Positions 26,852-36,459 of a stretch of DNA of 64,000 nt are shown here, piece after piece. The number at the start of each line of letters is the position of its first letter. Positions within the stretch are counted from its first letter, which is position 1. Made by a program: the position numbers and the translations under genes. Origin of the DNA: Cognaticolwellia beringensis (GTDB lineage Bacteria; Pseudomonadota; Gammaproteobacteria; Enterobacterales; Alteromonadaceae); NCBI RefSeq assembly GCF_002076895.1, contig NZ_CP020465.1, positions 2,232,001 to 2,296,000 of the forward strand, read 5' to 3'. The notes beneath the pieces were generated by a model. The model was not told the origin of the DNA, searched no databases, and saw only the letters and a program-made list of their open reading frames with translations.

Positions 26852-27751
26852 ATGAAATTATCAATTGTTTTTGCAACATTTAAAAGTGAAGCTATTTTAG
26901 ATAAATCTTTACGGGCTTATTGCAACATAATCACGAGTTATCAATGGGAACTAATCATTGTTGACAATGCTTGTCGAGTTGAAACTCGACAAATAATTGA
27001 AAAGTACAAAGATAAACTTCCTATTGTATTTCTAGAGCAGCCACAGCCAGGGAAAAACAATGCATTGAACAAAGCCTTACCCTCGATACAAGGAGAGTTA
27101 GTGATGTTTACAGACAACGATATAATTCCTGCTAGTGACATTATTGATGTTTATGTAAAAACTGCAAAAAAAAATATGAATATTGATGTTTTTGGTGGGA
27201 AAATTTTGCCAAATATAAAATTGCCTAAATGGATAGATACTAGCGTTTTTGGAATTAAAACTGCTTTTGGCATCTTAGATGGAGGAAATGAAGATAAAGA
27301 AATACCTCTAGGAGATATTTGGGGTGGTAACATGTTAGTTAGGCAGTGTGTTTTTAAAGAAGGCGTGACATTTAACACTTCAATTGGCCCTAATGGCAAG
27401 AGTTATATTATGGGAAGTGAAACAGAGTTTCTAGGACGTTTAAGTCAGCTTGGTTACTCAGGTTTATATGTTTCCAAGGCAATTGTCTTGCATCAAATAA
27501 GAGACGAGCAATTATCGATTAATTGGCTAGCTCATCGCGCATTTAGAGCAGGAAAAGGAGCTTTTTTTAATAACCATGAAAATGCCAAAAAACTATTTGG
27601 TTTCCATCGATATTTATTAAGAAAATCTATAATAGACTTTATAAAGTCATTAGTCGCAATATTGAGCTTAAACAAGTCAAAAATTAATATTGCTATAATG
27701 CAGCTATGTAATACTTTAGGAAAGCTTTCTCAGTCACGTAATAATTGCTAA
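26852..27751 (+). CDS. Glycosyltransferase family 2
   Basis: A 299-residue GT-A transferase with MKLSIVFATFKSEAILDKSL, WELIIVDNACRVETRQII, LEQPQPGKNNALNKALP and the metal site MFTDNDIIPA. GSETEFLGRLSQLGYSGLYV is the acceptor-side motif. I chose the ATG preceded by AGGAA rather than an in-frame upstream start that would overlap the sulfotransferase. It is the last gene of a three-gene forward block and ends at a large hairpin shared with the convergent gene. Specificity is unknown. Confidence 0.89.
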   Translation: MKLSIVFATFKSEAILDKSLRAYCNIITSYQWELIIVDNACRVETRQIIEKYKDKLPIVFLEQPQPGKNNALNKALPSIQGELVMFTDNDIIPASDIIDVYVKTAKKNMNIDVFGGKILPNIKLPKWIDTSVFGIKTAFGILDGGNEDKEIPLGDIWGGNMLVRQCVFKEGVTFNTSIGPNGKSYIMGSETEFLGRLSQLGYSGLYVSKAIVLHQIRDEQLSINWLAHRAFRAGKGAFFNNHENAKKLFGFHRYLLRKSIIDFIKSLVAILSLNKSKINIAIMQLCNTLGKLSQSRNNC

Positions 27752-27786
27752 AGTTGAATTGACTCTATGACGAATTCTGTTTGATT

Positions 27787-27866
27787 ACCAAGTTTGTATA
27801 ACGACCGCAAACGATATTCGAAATTAATTAAAATCGTTTTCGATCGTTATACATATTTTTACTTGG
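27787..27866. terminator. Large imperfect hairpin between convergent genes
   Basis: Arm GTATAACGACCGCAAACGAT (27796-27815) pairs with ATCGTTTTCGATCGTTATAC (27833-27852) with two mismatches. The outer segments ACCAAGT and ACTTGGT also pair. It lies between the ends of two convergent glycosyltransferase genes and would serve as a two-way terminator. Confidence 0.7.
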
Positions 27867-27868
27867 TC

Positions 27869-28834
27869 TTATAGTGCTTTAATTAAACCTAGTTTTTTTA
27901 AAAGGAACTTGCCTTTTTTATCGATAAAATATATTTCTTTATACAATATTTTCAGAGCATCATTATCTTTGGAGTTATAGTGTTTTTCAAAGTCCAATAA
28001 TTGTTGGTATCGTTCATTGTGCATTAATGTGGAAGTGCCGCGACCATCTATTCTTTTCAACCATTTTTGATGCCAAGCGATGTAACTAAATGCGTCAAAG
28101 TGTAATATACAAGCATCGTTTGAAATAGTTCCAAATTCGTTTTTTTTATATATTATGTTAGATACATGAAGGCCCATCAATTTTACATTTGCTTTAACTC
28201 TAGTTGCAGACTTTCCAGCAATATATGCTTTCATATAACCATACTCTAAGTACCTGCCGTTGCCTGTTAAAATTAAGAAACTTTTTTTTAGCTTGACCAT
28301 TAAAAGGTTTATTTTTGTTCGTAACTTAATATAAAACGGCATTTTTATCGAGTTTTTATAATCGACAGGGTGGCTACGAAAGTTTTTGATTTCTGACCAA
28401 AAATTCGTATGTTCTTGTGTTTCAGGAATAGATTCACATACAGGAAACCTAATAGTAACTATGTTGTCAGGAATGTTCTTGAAGTATCCCGGCGCTGATT
28501 TTAAGTTATCAAAATGTATGAATTCATCTACATCTACATGCAGTAACCAATCGATGTGAAGCTGTTGGCAAAGATCTAAGGCGTAATCAGAGTTGTACAT
28601 TTGTCGTTGCTCTACAGATTTGGATCTACCGCTAGCTGTTTCCCAATATTCATCAGAACAACGGATAGTTATTACATTTTTTAGACCTTCTATTGTCTTG
28701 ATGTTTTCGTCATCTGGGTCATCAAAAAAAATTATTATCTTCTCCATTCCAATTTTTTCATAATGCTTTATAAATGCGATAGCTTGCGCCAATGTTGTTC
28801 GTTGAGTACTGCAAACGGCTATAGATATTGTCAT
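27869..28834 (-). CDS. Glycosyltransferase family 2-like (GT92/DUF-type)
   Basis: A 321-residue protein of the group that transfers a single sugar, with the pattern TISIAVCSTQRTTLAQAI, FIKHYEKIGMEKIIIFFDDP, QRQMYNSDYALDLCQQLHID and the metal motif WLLHVDVDEFIHF. This order (neighbour-recognition loop, then HVDVDEF) is typical of Glyco_tranf_2_4/GT92-like enzymes. The C-terminal part includes CILHFDAFSYIAWHQKWLKR, with the expected late His. It starts on the last base of the upstream glycosyltransferase's stop codon, so the two are coupled. Specificity is unknown. Confidence 0.82.
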   Translation of the reverse strand: MTISIAVCSTQRTTLAQAIAFIKHYEKIGMEKIIIFFDDPDDENIKTIEGLKNVITIRCSDEYWETASGRSKSVEQRQMYNSDYALDLCQQLHIDWLLHVDVDEFIHFDNLKSAPGYFKNIPDNIVTIRFPVCESIPETQEHTNFWSEIKNFRSHPVDYKNSIKMPFYIKLRTKINLLMVKLKKSFLILTGNGRYLEYGYMKAYIAGKSATRVKANVKLMGLHVSNIIYKKNEFGTISNDACILHFDAFSYIAWHQKWLKRIDGRGTSTLMHNERYQQLLDFEKHYNSKDNDALKILYKEIYFIDKKGKFLLKKLGLIKAL

Positions 28835-29652
28835 TATTTTAACCTGAAAGTTTTAGCTATTAATATGCCAATAAAGTAATATGTTTTTTTTTCTAACCCC
28901 TGAGTTTTACTGCCTGCTGTCATAAAGGTTTTATATAAATATTTAGAAGTCATTCCCTTATTTTTCTTGAACGTGTGCCAGTGCTTTTTTAAAAGCTGGC
29001 AATGACCAATCAAGATCGAGCGCCCATTTGATGAAATATTGCCATGCTCCATTCGTCTTACTTTTGTTAGCGCTTGATTGATAAAGCCTATTCTAAAACC
29101 TTGTTGAATTAAGCGTATGCTTAACTCATGATCTTCTGAACACCGAACACTTTCATCAAAGTACTTAACAGCCTCTAGTGATGCTTTAGTAATAAGTAAT
29201 GAGGGTGGGGTAACTTGCATAGAATCTAGTAAATCAACAATTGTTAAGTCAAACGGTTTGTCAATAAATGTTGATAGATCACCTGTTTTATCGAAGGTAG
29301 TGACGCCGGTATGGCAAGCTGAAAAATGTGGGTATTCTTCTAAAAAAGATAATTGTACTTCTAGTTTATTTGGTAGCCAAATATCATCAGCGTCTAAAAA
29401 TGCAATTAAATCACTGGTTGCCGTTTTTACCCCCTCATTTCTAGCCGTTGATACACCTTTGTTTTCTGTAAAATCGATGATTTTTATATCAGTATATTGA
29501 GATAAAAACTTGAGTGCTTTCGCGCCACAACCATCATTTACCACTATAATTTCTTCAGGCTGAATTGTTTGCTGCTTAATTGATTGGTAGGTGTCATCAA
29601 AAAACGCTTCAGCATGATAAAAAGGAATTACGACACTAATAGAAGGGGACAT
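28834..29652 (-). CDS. Glycosyltransferase family 2
   Basis: A 272-residue GT-A enzyme with SISVVIPFYHAEAFFDDTYQ, IIVVNDGCGAKAL, NKGVSTARNEGVK and the metal site FLDADDIWLPNKLE. RCSEDHELSIRLIQQGFRIG is the acceptor/base motif. The ATG chosen follows GGAATG at good distance; an ATG four codons upstream would lie over that ribosome site. It forms a two-gene reverse unit with the next glycosyltransferase, facing away from the forward block that begins at 29839. Confidence 0.9.
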   Translation of the reverse strand: MSPSISVVIPFYHAEAFFDDTYQSIKQQTIQPEEIIVVNDGCGAKALKFLSQYTDIKIIDFTENKGVSTARNEGVKTATSDLIAFLDADDIWLPNKLEVQLSFLEEYPHFSACHTGVTTFDKTGDLSTFIDKPFDLTIVDLLDSMQVTPPSLLITKASLEAVKYFDESVRCSEDHELSIRLIQQGFRIGFINQALTKVRRMEHGNISSNGRSILIGHCQLLKKHWHTFKKNKGMTSKYLYKTFMTAGSKTQGLEKKTYYFIGILIAKTFRLK

Positions 29653-29838
29653 TAAACATTCCATTGTTGGATTTCGATTAAATAACTACTAAATGTACTT
29701 TTATTCTAATTTCCATACAAGCTTTTAGACCTATTTCTTTTAATTATAAGGAAGATGTAGTAATTTATGAACAATAAAAAGCGATGTTTATTGTTACGAG
29801 CAATTTGCTTTGATAAGTAGCTTTTATAAGGGAATGAA

Positions 29839-30990
29839 ATGCAAAAAAATGAAAATCCATTGAATATTTTACAGTTAACATTGTCATTTGAGAATGGAGG
29901 TCGAAAAGAAGCTATTAGAAACCTCGCGGCAGGTATGCAAGACGATGGACATAAAGTTTTTTTAGGGTGTGTTTCACATTTAGGTGCTGAGCAAAAAGAC
30001 TTAACCGTATTCGAAGATACTGTGGTGTTTGACCGCCAAAAATTATTCGATTTTACCGCAGCGAAACAATTAGCTGAATATTGTGAAAAACATAAAATTG
30101 ATTTAATACATACCCATGATGCGGGCAGTTTATTTTTTTCCTCACTTGCTAAGTTTTCTTTTAATAAAACACCTCCGCAAATTATGACTTTTCATCGTTC
30201 GTTGAACTTTGAAACCGCAAGCTTTAAAAACAAATTACGTAATATGTTTTCATTGTTAGTTAGCGAGGGTGTTATTACCGTGTCAAATGCTCGTGGCCGA
30301 GACTTTATTGCTAGCAATTTAATAAAACCTAAACGATTACAGTTAATTAATCTTTCTGCTGATATAAAAAGATTTACATTTGACCTTGATGCGCGTGCGC
30401 GTATTAGAGATGGCTTTGAAATTAAACCAACCGACATTGTTTGTGGTGCCATGGGGCATTTTGGCCTAGAAAAAGGCATTGATGTCGTTATTAAAGGTTT
30501 TGCTGATTTGCAACAGCGCCTTGGTGACGAAGGTAAGTCAGTTCACTTGATGATTTTAGGCAAGGGTAATAAGCAAGACACTAAACGCTTAGAAAAGCTT
30601 ATTAGTGACTTTAACGTTGAAAGGGTAATTTTTGCAGGCTTTCATCCTGATCCTGAATCGTACTTTTCGGCATTTGATATTTTCTTACATTCTCCCAGAG
30701 AAGAAAATGGTGCTACGGTACTATTTGAAGCAATGGCAACAGGTTTACCTATAGTCGGTTCCTTAATTGGCGGCGTACCTGAGGCAATAGTAGAAAATGA
30801 AACAGGTTTATTGGTTGTTAGTGACACGCCTGAGCAATTGGCTGATGCAGCCCAGAAAATAATTATTAATAATGAGCTTAGAGGCGCTATGGGGCTAGAA
30901 GGCTTTAAAAGGTGTTACCTTAATTTTACTCGTGAACATTATTTTAATCGCCATGTCGATTTCTACAGGCAAGTTTTAAAGCAAAATTAA
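29839..30990 (+). CDS. Glycosyltransferase family 4 (GT-B)
   Basis: A retaining glycosyltransferase of 383 residues. The N-terminal domain starts LNILQLTLSFENGGRKEAIR and includes DLIHTHDAGSLFFSSL. The donor domain has CGAMGHFGLEKGIDVVIKGF and the signature SPREENGATVLFEAMATGLP with both glutamates, then GGVPEAIVENETG. The ribosome site AAGGGA precedes the ATG. It starts a forward block of six genes that ends at repeat array B. Confidence 0.91.
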   Translation: MQKNENPLNILQLTLSFENGGRKEAIRNLAAGMQDDGHKVFLGCVSHLGAEQKDLTVFEDTVVFDRQKLFDFTAAKQLAEYCEKHKIDLIHTHDAGSLFFSSLAKFSFNKTPPQIMTFHRSLNFETASFKNKLRNMFSLLVSEGVITVSNARGRDFIASNLIKPKRLQLINLSADIKRFTFDLDARARIRDGFEIKPTDIVCGAMGHFGLEKGIDVVIKGFADLQQRLGDEGKSVHLMILGKGNKQDTKRLEKLISDFNVERVIFAGFHPDPESYFSAFDIFLHSPREENGATVLFEAMATGLPIVGSLIGGVPEAIVENETGLLVVSDTPEQLADAAQKIIINNELRGAMGLEGFKRCYLNFTREHYFNRHVDFYRQVLKQN

Positions 30991-31013
30991 CAATAGGTTA
31001 CAAAGGAAACGTA

Positions 31014-32006
31014 ATGACTACTATTACTATAGTGATAACTCCAAGAGAACGATATTACGGTGTTATTGAGTGTATTGACGCTGTTTGTGAAAACACTGAT
31101 GAACCATTTGACTTAATTATAACTGACATTGGCTACCCTAAAGCACTCATTAACCAAGTTGAGCAACGAATTAAAAGTATACCTAATGCTAAAATAATTG
31201 ATTATGGCGGCATGGTTACACCGATGAAAGTGTTCGAACATTTAGTGCCTATTATTAAAACTGATATGTTGGTTTGGGTTGAAACTGATACGACTGTTTT
31301 ACCGGGTTGGATGCCGCCACTTATTGAAAGTATTAATGATGGTGCTTCTTTTGTTTCGCCGTTAACGCTAGAAAAAGAGGGGGTTGATCAGGGCGCTAAA
31401 ATTCGTAACCATTTATATACGTGTAAAATATTGGTTGTTGAGTATGAAGGCGTTGATTACCTCATTGAAGCTAAAGAATATAGAAGAGAATTACCAGAAA
31501 AAATACCGTTAGAAATAAGACCAACAGAAACTTTTGAGTGGCATACGGTAGCTTTTAAAACGGCCGATTTACAAGAAATTGATTTTCCAGACATGGTGAT
31601 GAGACAACAAATAGATATTCCTATGCAGTTAAGAGCACAGGGTAAAACTATGGTTGCTAATCCTTTTTCGAAGGTGATATTTGATAATTTATGTACTCGA
31701 TTAACCATTAAAGATATGCGGTACTTCTTTTTTGTTTGGTCGCATAAGCTTAATGAAAAGTCGCATCGTGAGTTTGAAAAAAGATGGGGCTATAACTTTT
31801 ATTCAGAGCAGTCTATTTATAATTGGGTGTTTCGTCGTAAAGCTTTTTTGATTTGCCGATTCTTTTTTATTCCTATTCCATTAGCGAATAAAATTACCGG
31901 ACTGGCTAAAAGAATTTTTTGCAAAGATTGGGATCCCTTAAAAGACCCGATTGGTGATTCAAGACAATTATCTCAAGAAATAGGTAACCCAGAGCCTAAT
32001 CGTTAA
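31014..32006 (+). CDS. Glycosyltransferase family 2-like protein
   Basis: A 330-residue protein with a GT-A-like N-terminal half: TITIVITPRERYYGVIECID, DLIITDIGYPKALINQVE and the probable metal site MLVWVETDTTVLPGWMPPL. The DxD is represented by ETDT, and the usual DDGS motif is absent, so the match is weaker than for its neighbours. The C-terminal half is basic and aromatic without a recognised domain. AAAGGA precedes the start. It follows the family 4 transferase by 23 bases and is itself followed by a hairpin. Confidence 0.72.
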   Translation: MTTITIVITPRERYYGVIECIDAVCENTDEPFDLIITDIGYPKALINQVEQRIKSIPNAKIIDYGGMVTPMKVFEHLVPIIKTDMLVWVETDTTVLPGWMPPLIESINDGASFVSPLTLEKEGVDQGAKIRNHLYTCKILVVEYEGVDYLIEAKEYRRELPEKIPLEIRPTETFEWHTVAFKTADLQEIDFPDMVMRQQIDIPMQLRAQGKTMVANPFSKVIFDNLCTRLTIKDMRYFFFVWSHKLNEKSHREFEKRWGYNFYSEQSIYNWVFRRKAFLICRFFFIPIPLANKITGLAKRIFCKDWDPLKDPIGDSRQLSQEIGNPEPNR

Positions 32007-32032
32007 TGTCGACCTAATTGCATTTATATTTC

Positions 32033-32066
32033 CACCTCTTTTGAAGCTAATACTTTAAAAGAGGTG
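32033..32066 (+). terminator. 10-bp perfect hairpin in an intergenic gap
   Basis: CACCTCTTTT and AAAAGAGGTG flank a 14-base loop, between the family 2-like gene and the next family 4 gene. No U-run follows. It may weaken read-through or stabilise the upstream message. Confidence 0.45.
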
Positions 32067-32109
32067 ATTTACAATTTCATATTTATTATATGTTCATTCG
32101 AAGTTGGTT

Positions 32110-33180
32110 ATGAAACAAAAAAAAACAAGTAAAAAAGTAGCGCACATTATTGGTAGTTTAAAAATAGGAGGTGCAGAGCGTTTTATTATCGATTTGTCGA
32201 TAGCACAAAAAAAACTCGATATAAAACCTGCGATTATTTCATTGGGTAGTCCTACCGATGATCTAGTTGATACCTGTCATATCAATAACATTCCGGTTGC
32301 TTCTTATTCAAGCCATTCTTATATAAAGTTATGTAGAGTTTTTTTTGTTTTATTAAAGTTTGATGTTATTCATGTGCATTCTCCTCATGCGTTAAAATAT
32401 ATAAGTTTATTCTTACCTTTACTGCGCAAAACTGTTGTTTATACAAGACATGGTGCAGCACCTTATTCTGCAGCTCCTTGGTTAAAGTTCCATCAAAAAA
32501 TTAAGCCATATATAACGGCAGTTACTTTTGTATCTCAAGAAGGTAAAGATAACTTTCATCAAGCCCATGGATGGGAAGATATTACTAGCGTTGTGGTTGA
32601 TAACGGTGTTTTGATAGAGCCAGTAAAAAAAGTACCCGCTAAAAAGGAAATTTTAAGAATTGGTTCAGTAGGCCGAGTTATTCCTTTAAAAAACCAAATA
32701 GGATTGCTTAAGGCTATTCAGCGTTTACCTGCCGACTTACAAAGTAATGTGGAAATACATTTCTTTGGAGATGGGCGAAGTTTAGCAGACTTGAAGACGT
32801 TCTATAACGAAAAAACGCCTACTTTAGCTGTAACCTTTCATGGCATGGTGAACGACCGTGAACTAATTTATTCTTCTTTAGATTTATTGGTAGTTACCTC
32901 TGAAACAGAGGGCTTATCGATGGTGATTATTGAAGCTATGGCGAATAGTATTCCTGTTATCGCGACTAATGTTGGAGGTAACCCGAGATTAGTCAAACAT
33001 GGTGAAACAGGCTGGTTGTTTGAATATGATGATGATAAAGCGTTGGCAGCACAGATAGTGAGTCTGCTAAATAATAGGCCGCTTGTCGATGAAGTTGGCG
33101 CACATGCTCTTTCTTACATAACAGACAACTTCTCTATCGAGTCATCAGCAACCAAATATGCCAAGCTTTATGAAAAATAG
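32110..33180 (+). CDS. Glycosyltransferase family 4 (GT-B)
   Basis: A 356-residue enzyme with the glycine-rich acceptor loop GSLKIGGAERFIIDLS, VIHVHSPHALKYI, TRHGAAPYSAAPW and the donor domain GSVGRVIPLKNQIGLLKAI. The signature TSETEGLSMVIIEAMANSIP and ATNVGGNPRLVKHGETG carry the two family glutamates. I prefer the ATG at 32110; a TTG two codons upstream is not needed. Its 3' end overlaps the next gene by 23 bases. Confidence 0.91.
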   Translation: MKQKKTSKKVAHIIGSLKIGGAERFIIDLSIAQKKLDIKPAIISLGSPTDDLVDTCHINNIPVASYSSHSYIKLCRVFFVLLKFDVIHVHSPHALKYISLFLPLLRKTVVYTRHGAAPYSAAPWLKFHQKIKPYITAVTFVSQEGKDNFHQAHGWEDITSVVVDNGVLIEPVKKVPAKKEILRIGSVGRVIPLKNQIGLLKAIQRLPADLQSNVEIHFFGDGRSLADLKTFYNEKTPTLAVTFHGMVNDRELIYSSLDLLVVTSETEGLSMVIIEAMANSIPVIATNVGGNPRLVKHGETGWLFEYDDDKALAAQIVSLLNNRPLVDEVGAHALSYITDNFSIESSATKYAKLYEK

Positions 33181-34192
33181 CATACGCAATATATTTCAAC
33201 GCTTAAGCCAACCTTATTTTATATTTTGTTGTTTTATGTGCTTGTTGGTTACGCTGTTACCTTGGTGGCCAACTCATGAAATACTGATTATTCCTAAATA
33301 TGCATTATTGTTTGGCCCGCGTTGGTGGTTATTAATTACTGTTATTGGTTTGTTTGTTTTCTGGCGTTATTTGTCAAAACGTCAATTACAGTTTTCTTCT
33401 TTGTTGATGCTGTTATCACTCAATTATTTAGACTTTCAGTTACCTAGTGTGGCTTCATACTTTTCTACATCTACATCTACATCTACATCAACGTCTACAA
33501 CAATTAGCTCAGAAATTTCAATACTTAGTGCTAATATTGGTGGTGGAGGGTCAAAAAACGAACTTGATTCTATCGGCTTTAGCATGGAACCTGACATTAT
33601 TTTATTACAGGAAGCGAGACGAATTGAGCTTTCTACCTTATTTAATGATTATGACTTTAAAGAGTGTATATCTGGTTTATGCATTGTTAGTAAATACCCT
33701 TTTAAACAAGTAAAGGTGCTCAGTAGAAAGCTATTTCAAGGCTGGGGAATTTTTGCTGTTTTTTATGAAATAGAAACTCAATTTGGTATGGTTTCATTAG
33801 CTAATGTGCATTTTGAAACGCCTCGCTCAGTACTTATGGGGTTAATTTATCGTACTTTTGATTTTTCATTGGCAACTACCATAGACAGTAATCGGCAATT
33901 TGAGGCGGAATTGGTCAGTTTATGGTCACAAAATAAAAGCCATACGTTAATTGCTGGTGATTTTAATATGCCAGAAGATGAAAACACGTATCAGCGTAAT
34001 TTTACCCATTTAAATAACGCCATTGGCACCAAAGGTTTTGGTTTTAACGCCACTAAGCACACCGTGTGGCATGGCGTGAGAATTGACCATGTTTTATATT
34101 CTGATGATTTCAAATTAAAAACTGTTGATGTTATTGAGTCAATCAATGGTGATCATCGGCCAGTAATTGCTACTTTTAGCGTAGGTAATTAA
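33158..34192 (+). CDS. Membrane-anchored endonuclease/exonuclease/phosphatase (EEP) family protein
   Basis: A 344-residue protein with about three N-terminal membrane segments followed by an EEP phosphodiesterase/phosphatase domain. The core motifs are ILSANIGGGGSKNEL, DIILLQEARR (catalytic-type Glu), LIAGDFNMPEDENTY, RIDHVLYSDDF and GDHRPVIATF (final His). Membrane-bound members of this group (VanJ-like) act on lipid-linked pyrophosphates or phosphodiesters. In this locus, recycling or release of a lipid carrier is an attractive inference. A Ser-Thr repeat links membrane and catalytic parts. Met at 33158 or 33170 could be the start; neither has a clear ribosome site, so translation may be coupled to the gene it overlaps. 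Confidence 0.85.
   Translation: MPSFMKNSIRNIFQRLSQPYFIFCCFMCLLVTLLPWWPTHEILIIPKYALLFGPRWWLLITVIGLFVFWRYLSKRQLQFSSLLMLLSLNYLDFQLPSVASYFSTSTSTSTSTSTTISSEISILSANIGGGGSKNELDSIGFSMEPDIILLQEARRIELSTLFNDYDFKECISGLCIVSKYPFKQVKVLSRKLFQGWGIFAVFYEIETQFGMVSLANVHFETPRSVLMGLIYRTFDFSLATTIDSNRQFEAELVSLWSQNKSHTLIAGDFNMPEDENTYQRNFTHLNNAIGTKGFGFNATKHTVWHGVRIDHVLYSDDFKLKTVDVIESINGDHRPVIATFSVGN
33464..33499 (+). repeat. Hexamer microsatellite encoding a Ser-Thr linker
   Basis: Six tandem hexamers of TCTACA (one varied to TCAACG) encode a (Ser-Thr)6 linker inside the EEP gene. Copy change would keep the frame and change only linker length. Confidence 0.92.
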
Positions 34193-34210
34193 TAGAAAGA
34201 AGGATTTGTG

Positions 34211-35740
34211 ATGTTAAAATTAGCGCTTATTGCTGTTTATATTGTTTTGTGTGTTTTTTCAAAGCATAGCGTTAGCGCTGAAAATAATATTACATTTGAT
34301 GTTAGTGATATTAAAAAAGCATCAGTCGAAGGTTCGTTATTTTTATTGTTGCCTATCCCGAAGCAAGGTGTTCCTTTAAACAGTAATTTTTTTCTATCTG
34401 ATAATAAGGTCCCGATTAAAGCGAGCTTCAAGGCGCTTAATACTTGGCCAACGATTAAAAACGAGCAATTTATTCGTTTACTCTCGATTGAAGTTAGTGC
34501 TTTACAGCCAAGTGCTAAAGCCCTGACACTTAATTGGGAGGGGGCAGATACAGCGCTTTCGGTTCAGCAAATTAATGCAATTGAAAGTAATGTAAGCCAG
34601 CTTGTTTATCCTTCAAAGCCATGGCTGGTGCAAAGTATATTATTGCATCCTTATAAGGCTGTAGACAGCGATTGGTACACTGAGCCGCAAAAAAAATATG
34701 CCCACTATTTTACAAACCAGGCCTTGTTGACCAAGAAGGGCTATCCTGCTCACAAAGCAGCACAATGGTTGTATGACCGTCCTCAAGCTATTTATCAACT
34801 TTATTTAATGTCGGGTGAAAAAGAGTGGCTAACAAAAGCGAACGAACTCGCTGACTTTTATATCAATAATATTGATGAAAGCGGCATGTTTATGCTGAAG
34901 AAAAACTTTGATCCTAAATACTTAATGCCGAAAGGGTTGTTGTATCGGTATTTACTTACTGGTGATGTTGAAGCTATAAAAGCGCTCAAGCGAATTTATG
35001 AACGTTCGCTAGATTGGGATGAAAGCTATACTTTACGGCGTGGTTTTTGGACTGAACGTAATCAAGCCGCGGCGTTAAATGTTGCGGTTTCTTATTGGGA
35101 GGTGAGTAATGATGAGGCGGCGCTAAGGCGTATTAATGACATTATTGATGCAACGGTGGCAATGACATTTAACCCAGGCAATGATTGGTCATTAAGAGGT
35201 TGCCCTCAGCATAGTTTTAAATCACATGAAGGGTGGGGTGATGACACTCCTGCTTGTTCGCCTTGGATGATGGCTTTGTTAGGTGATGCTTTGTGGCGCT
35301 TTTATCAACTAACAGGTGATGTGCGTGCAGCGTCATTAATTGATGCCTTTGGTGATTTTGTTTTAAATTATGGTATTTATTATGGTAATGCCAGAGTAAA
35401 AAATATTGTTATTCCTAAATATATAGTGTCAATTAATAATCCTAAACAAGAAGAATTGAACCAATGGACCGATCCGCAGCATGCTTGTGATGTTGGGGCT
35501 TTACTGGGTAAGTCTGCGTATATAAAGCAAAAAAACAATCGTGATAACTTTCTTGTAAAAACTTTATTTAATGCTTTATTAGAGCAATGTGCGGGAAACT
35601 ATACTAGATTAAAAAAAGCACAGAATAGTAAACGTAAGGCAAATCACTGGGTGCTTAAACCGCCACGACGTTTTGGTTGGATGTATTCAACCACCAGCGA
35701 TTTACCTTGGTTAAAGAGTCAGTTGCTGAATGATTATTGA
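34211..35740 (+). CDS. Secreted protein of unknown function, possible alpha/alpha-barrel carbohydrate enzyme
   Basis: I cannot name this 509-residue protein. It has a signal peptide (residues 1 to about 24, cleaved near SVSA). A beta-rich region of about 120 residues follows. From about 140 on it is helical, with repeated hairpin patterns such as AAQWLYDRPQAIYQLYLMSG and ERNQAAALNVAVSYWEVSND and the acidic motif HEGWGDDTPACSPWM. This helical repetition resembles six-hairpin glycosidases and polysaccharide lyases, so a periplasmic role in trimming or degrading the exopolysaccharide is plausible. It has a good ribosome site (AAGAAGGA). A GTG just before the ATG is unnecessary. It is the last gene before repeat array B. 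Confidence 0.6.
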   Translation: MLKLALIAVYIVLCVFSKHSVSAENNITFDVSDIKKASVEGSLFLLLPIPKQGVPLNSNFFLSDNKVPIKASFKALNTWPTIKNEQFIRLLSIEVSALQPSAKALTLNWEGADTALSVQQINAIESNVSQLVYPSKPWLVQSILLHPYKAVDSDWYTEPQKKYAHYFTNQALLTKKGYPAHKAAQWLYDRPQAIYQLYLMSGEKEWLTKANELADFYINNIDESGMFMLKKNFDPKYLMPKGLLYRYLLTGDVEAIKALKRIYERSLDWDESYTLRRGFWTERNQAAALNVAVSYWEVSNDEAALRRINDIIDATVAMTFNPGNDWSLRGCPQHSFKSHEGWGDDTPACSPWMMALLGDALWRFYQLTGDVRAASLIDAFGDFVLNYGIYYGNARVKNIVIPKYIVSINNPKQEELNQWTDPQHACDVGALLGKSAYIKQKNNRDNFLVKTLFNALLEQCAGNYTRLKKAQNSKRKANHWVLKPPRRFGWMYSTTSDLPWLKSQLLNDY

Positions 35741-36459
35741 TTTCGAGTGAGTTATACAGCTACGCTATAGTGCAGAAGGTAACTGTATTGTAGATCGGAC
35801 TTCAGTCCGTCAATGGGTAGCGGGCGATTAACATGAAGCTTGATGGGCTAAAGCCCAACCTACAAAGAAGCCTACGGGTGATGATGTAGCGTTGGCTATG
35901 GTGTTGTAGGTCGGACTTTAGTCCGTCAAATGGGTAGCGGGCGATTAACGTGAAGCTTGATGGGCTAAAGCCCAACCTACAAAGAGCCTGCGGGTGATAA
36001 TGTGGCTTGGGTAATTGTTTTGTAGGTCGGACTTCAGTCCGTCAAATAGGTTAGCGGGCGATTAACATGAAGCTTGATGGGCTAAAGCCCAACCTACAAA
36101 GCGCCTGCGGGTGATGATGTAGCATTGATAATGTTTTGTAGGTCGGACTTCAGTCCGTCAAATGGGTTAGCGGGCGGTTAACATGAAGCTTGATGGGCTA
36201 AAACCCAACCTACAAAGCGCCTGTTGGTGATAATCTGGCGTTGGTAATTTTTTGTAGGTCGGACTTTAGTCCGTCAAATGGGTTAGCGGGCGATTAACGT
36301 GAAACGTGATGGGCTAAAGCCCAACCCACAAAAAGCCTGCGGGTGATGATGTGGCGTTGGGTAATGTTTTGTAGGTCGGACTTCAGTCCGTCAAATGGGT
36401 TAGCGGGCGATTAACGTGAAACGTGATGGGCTAAAGCCTGAGAGATCCCCACAAGTTTC

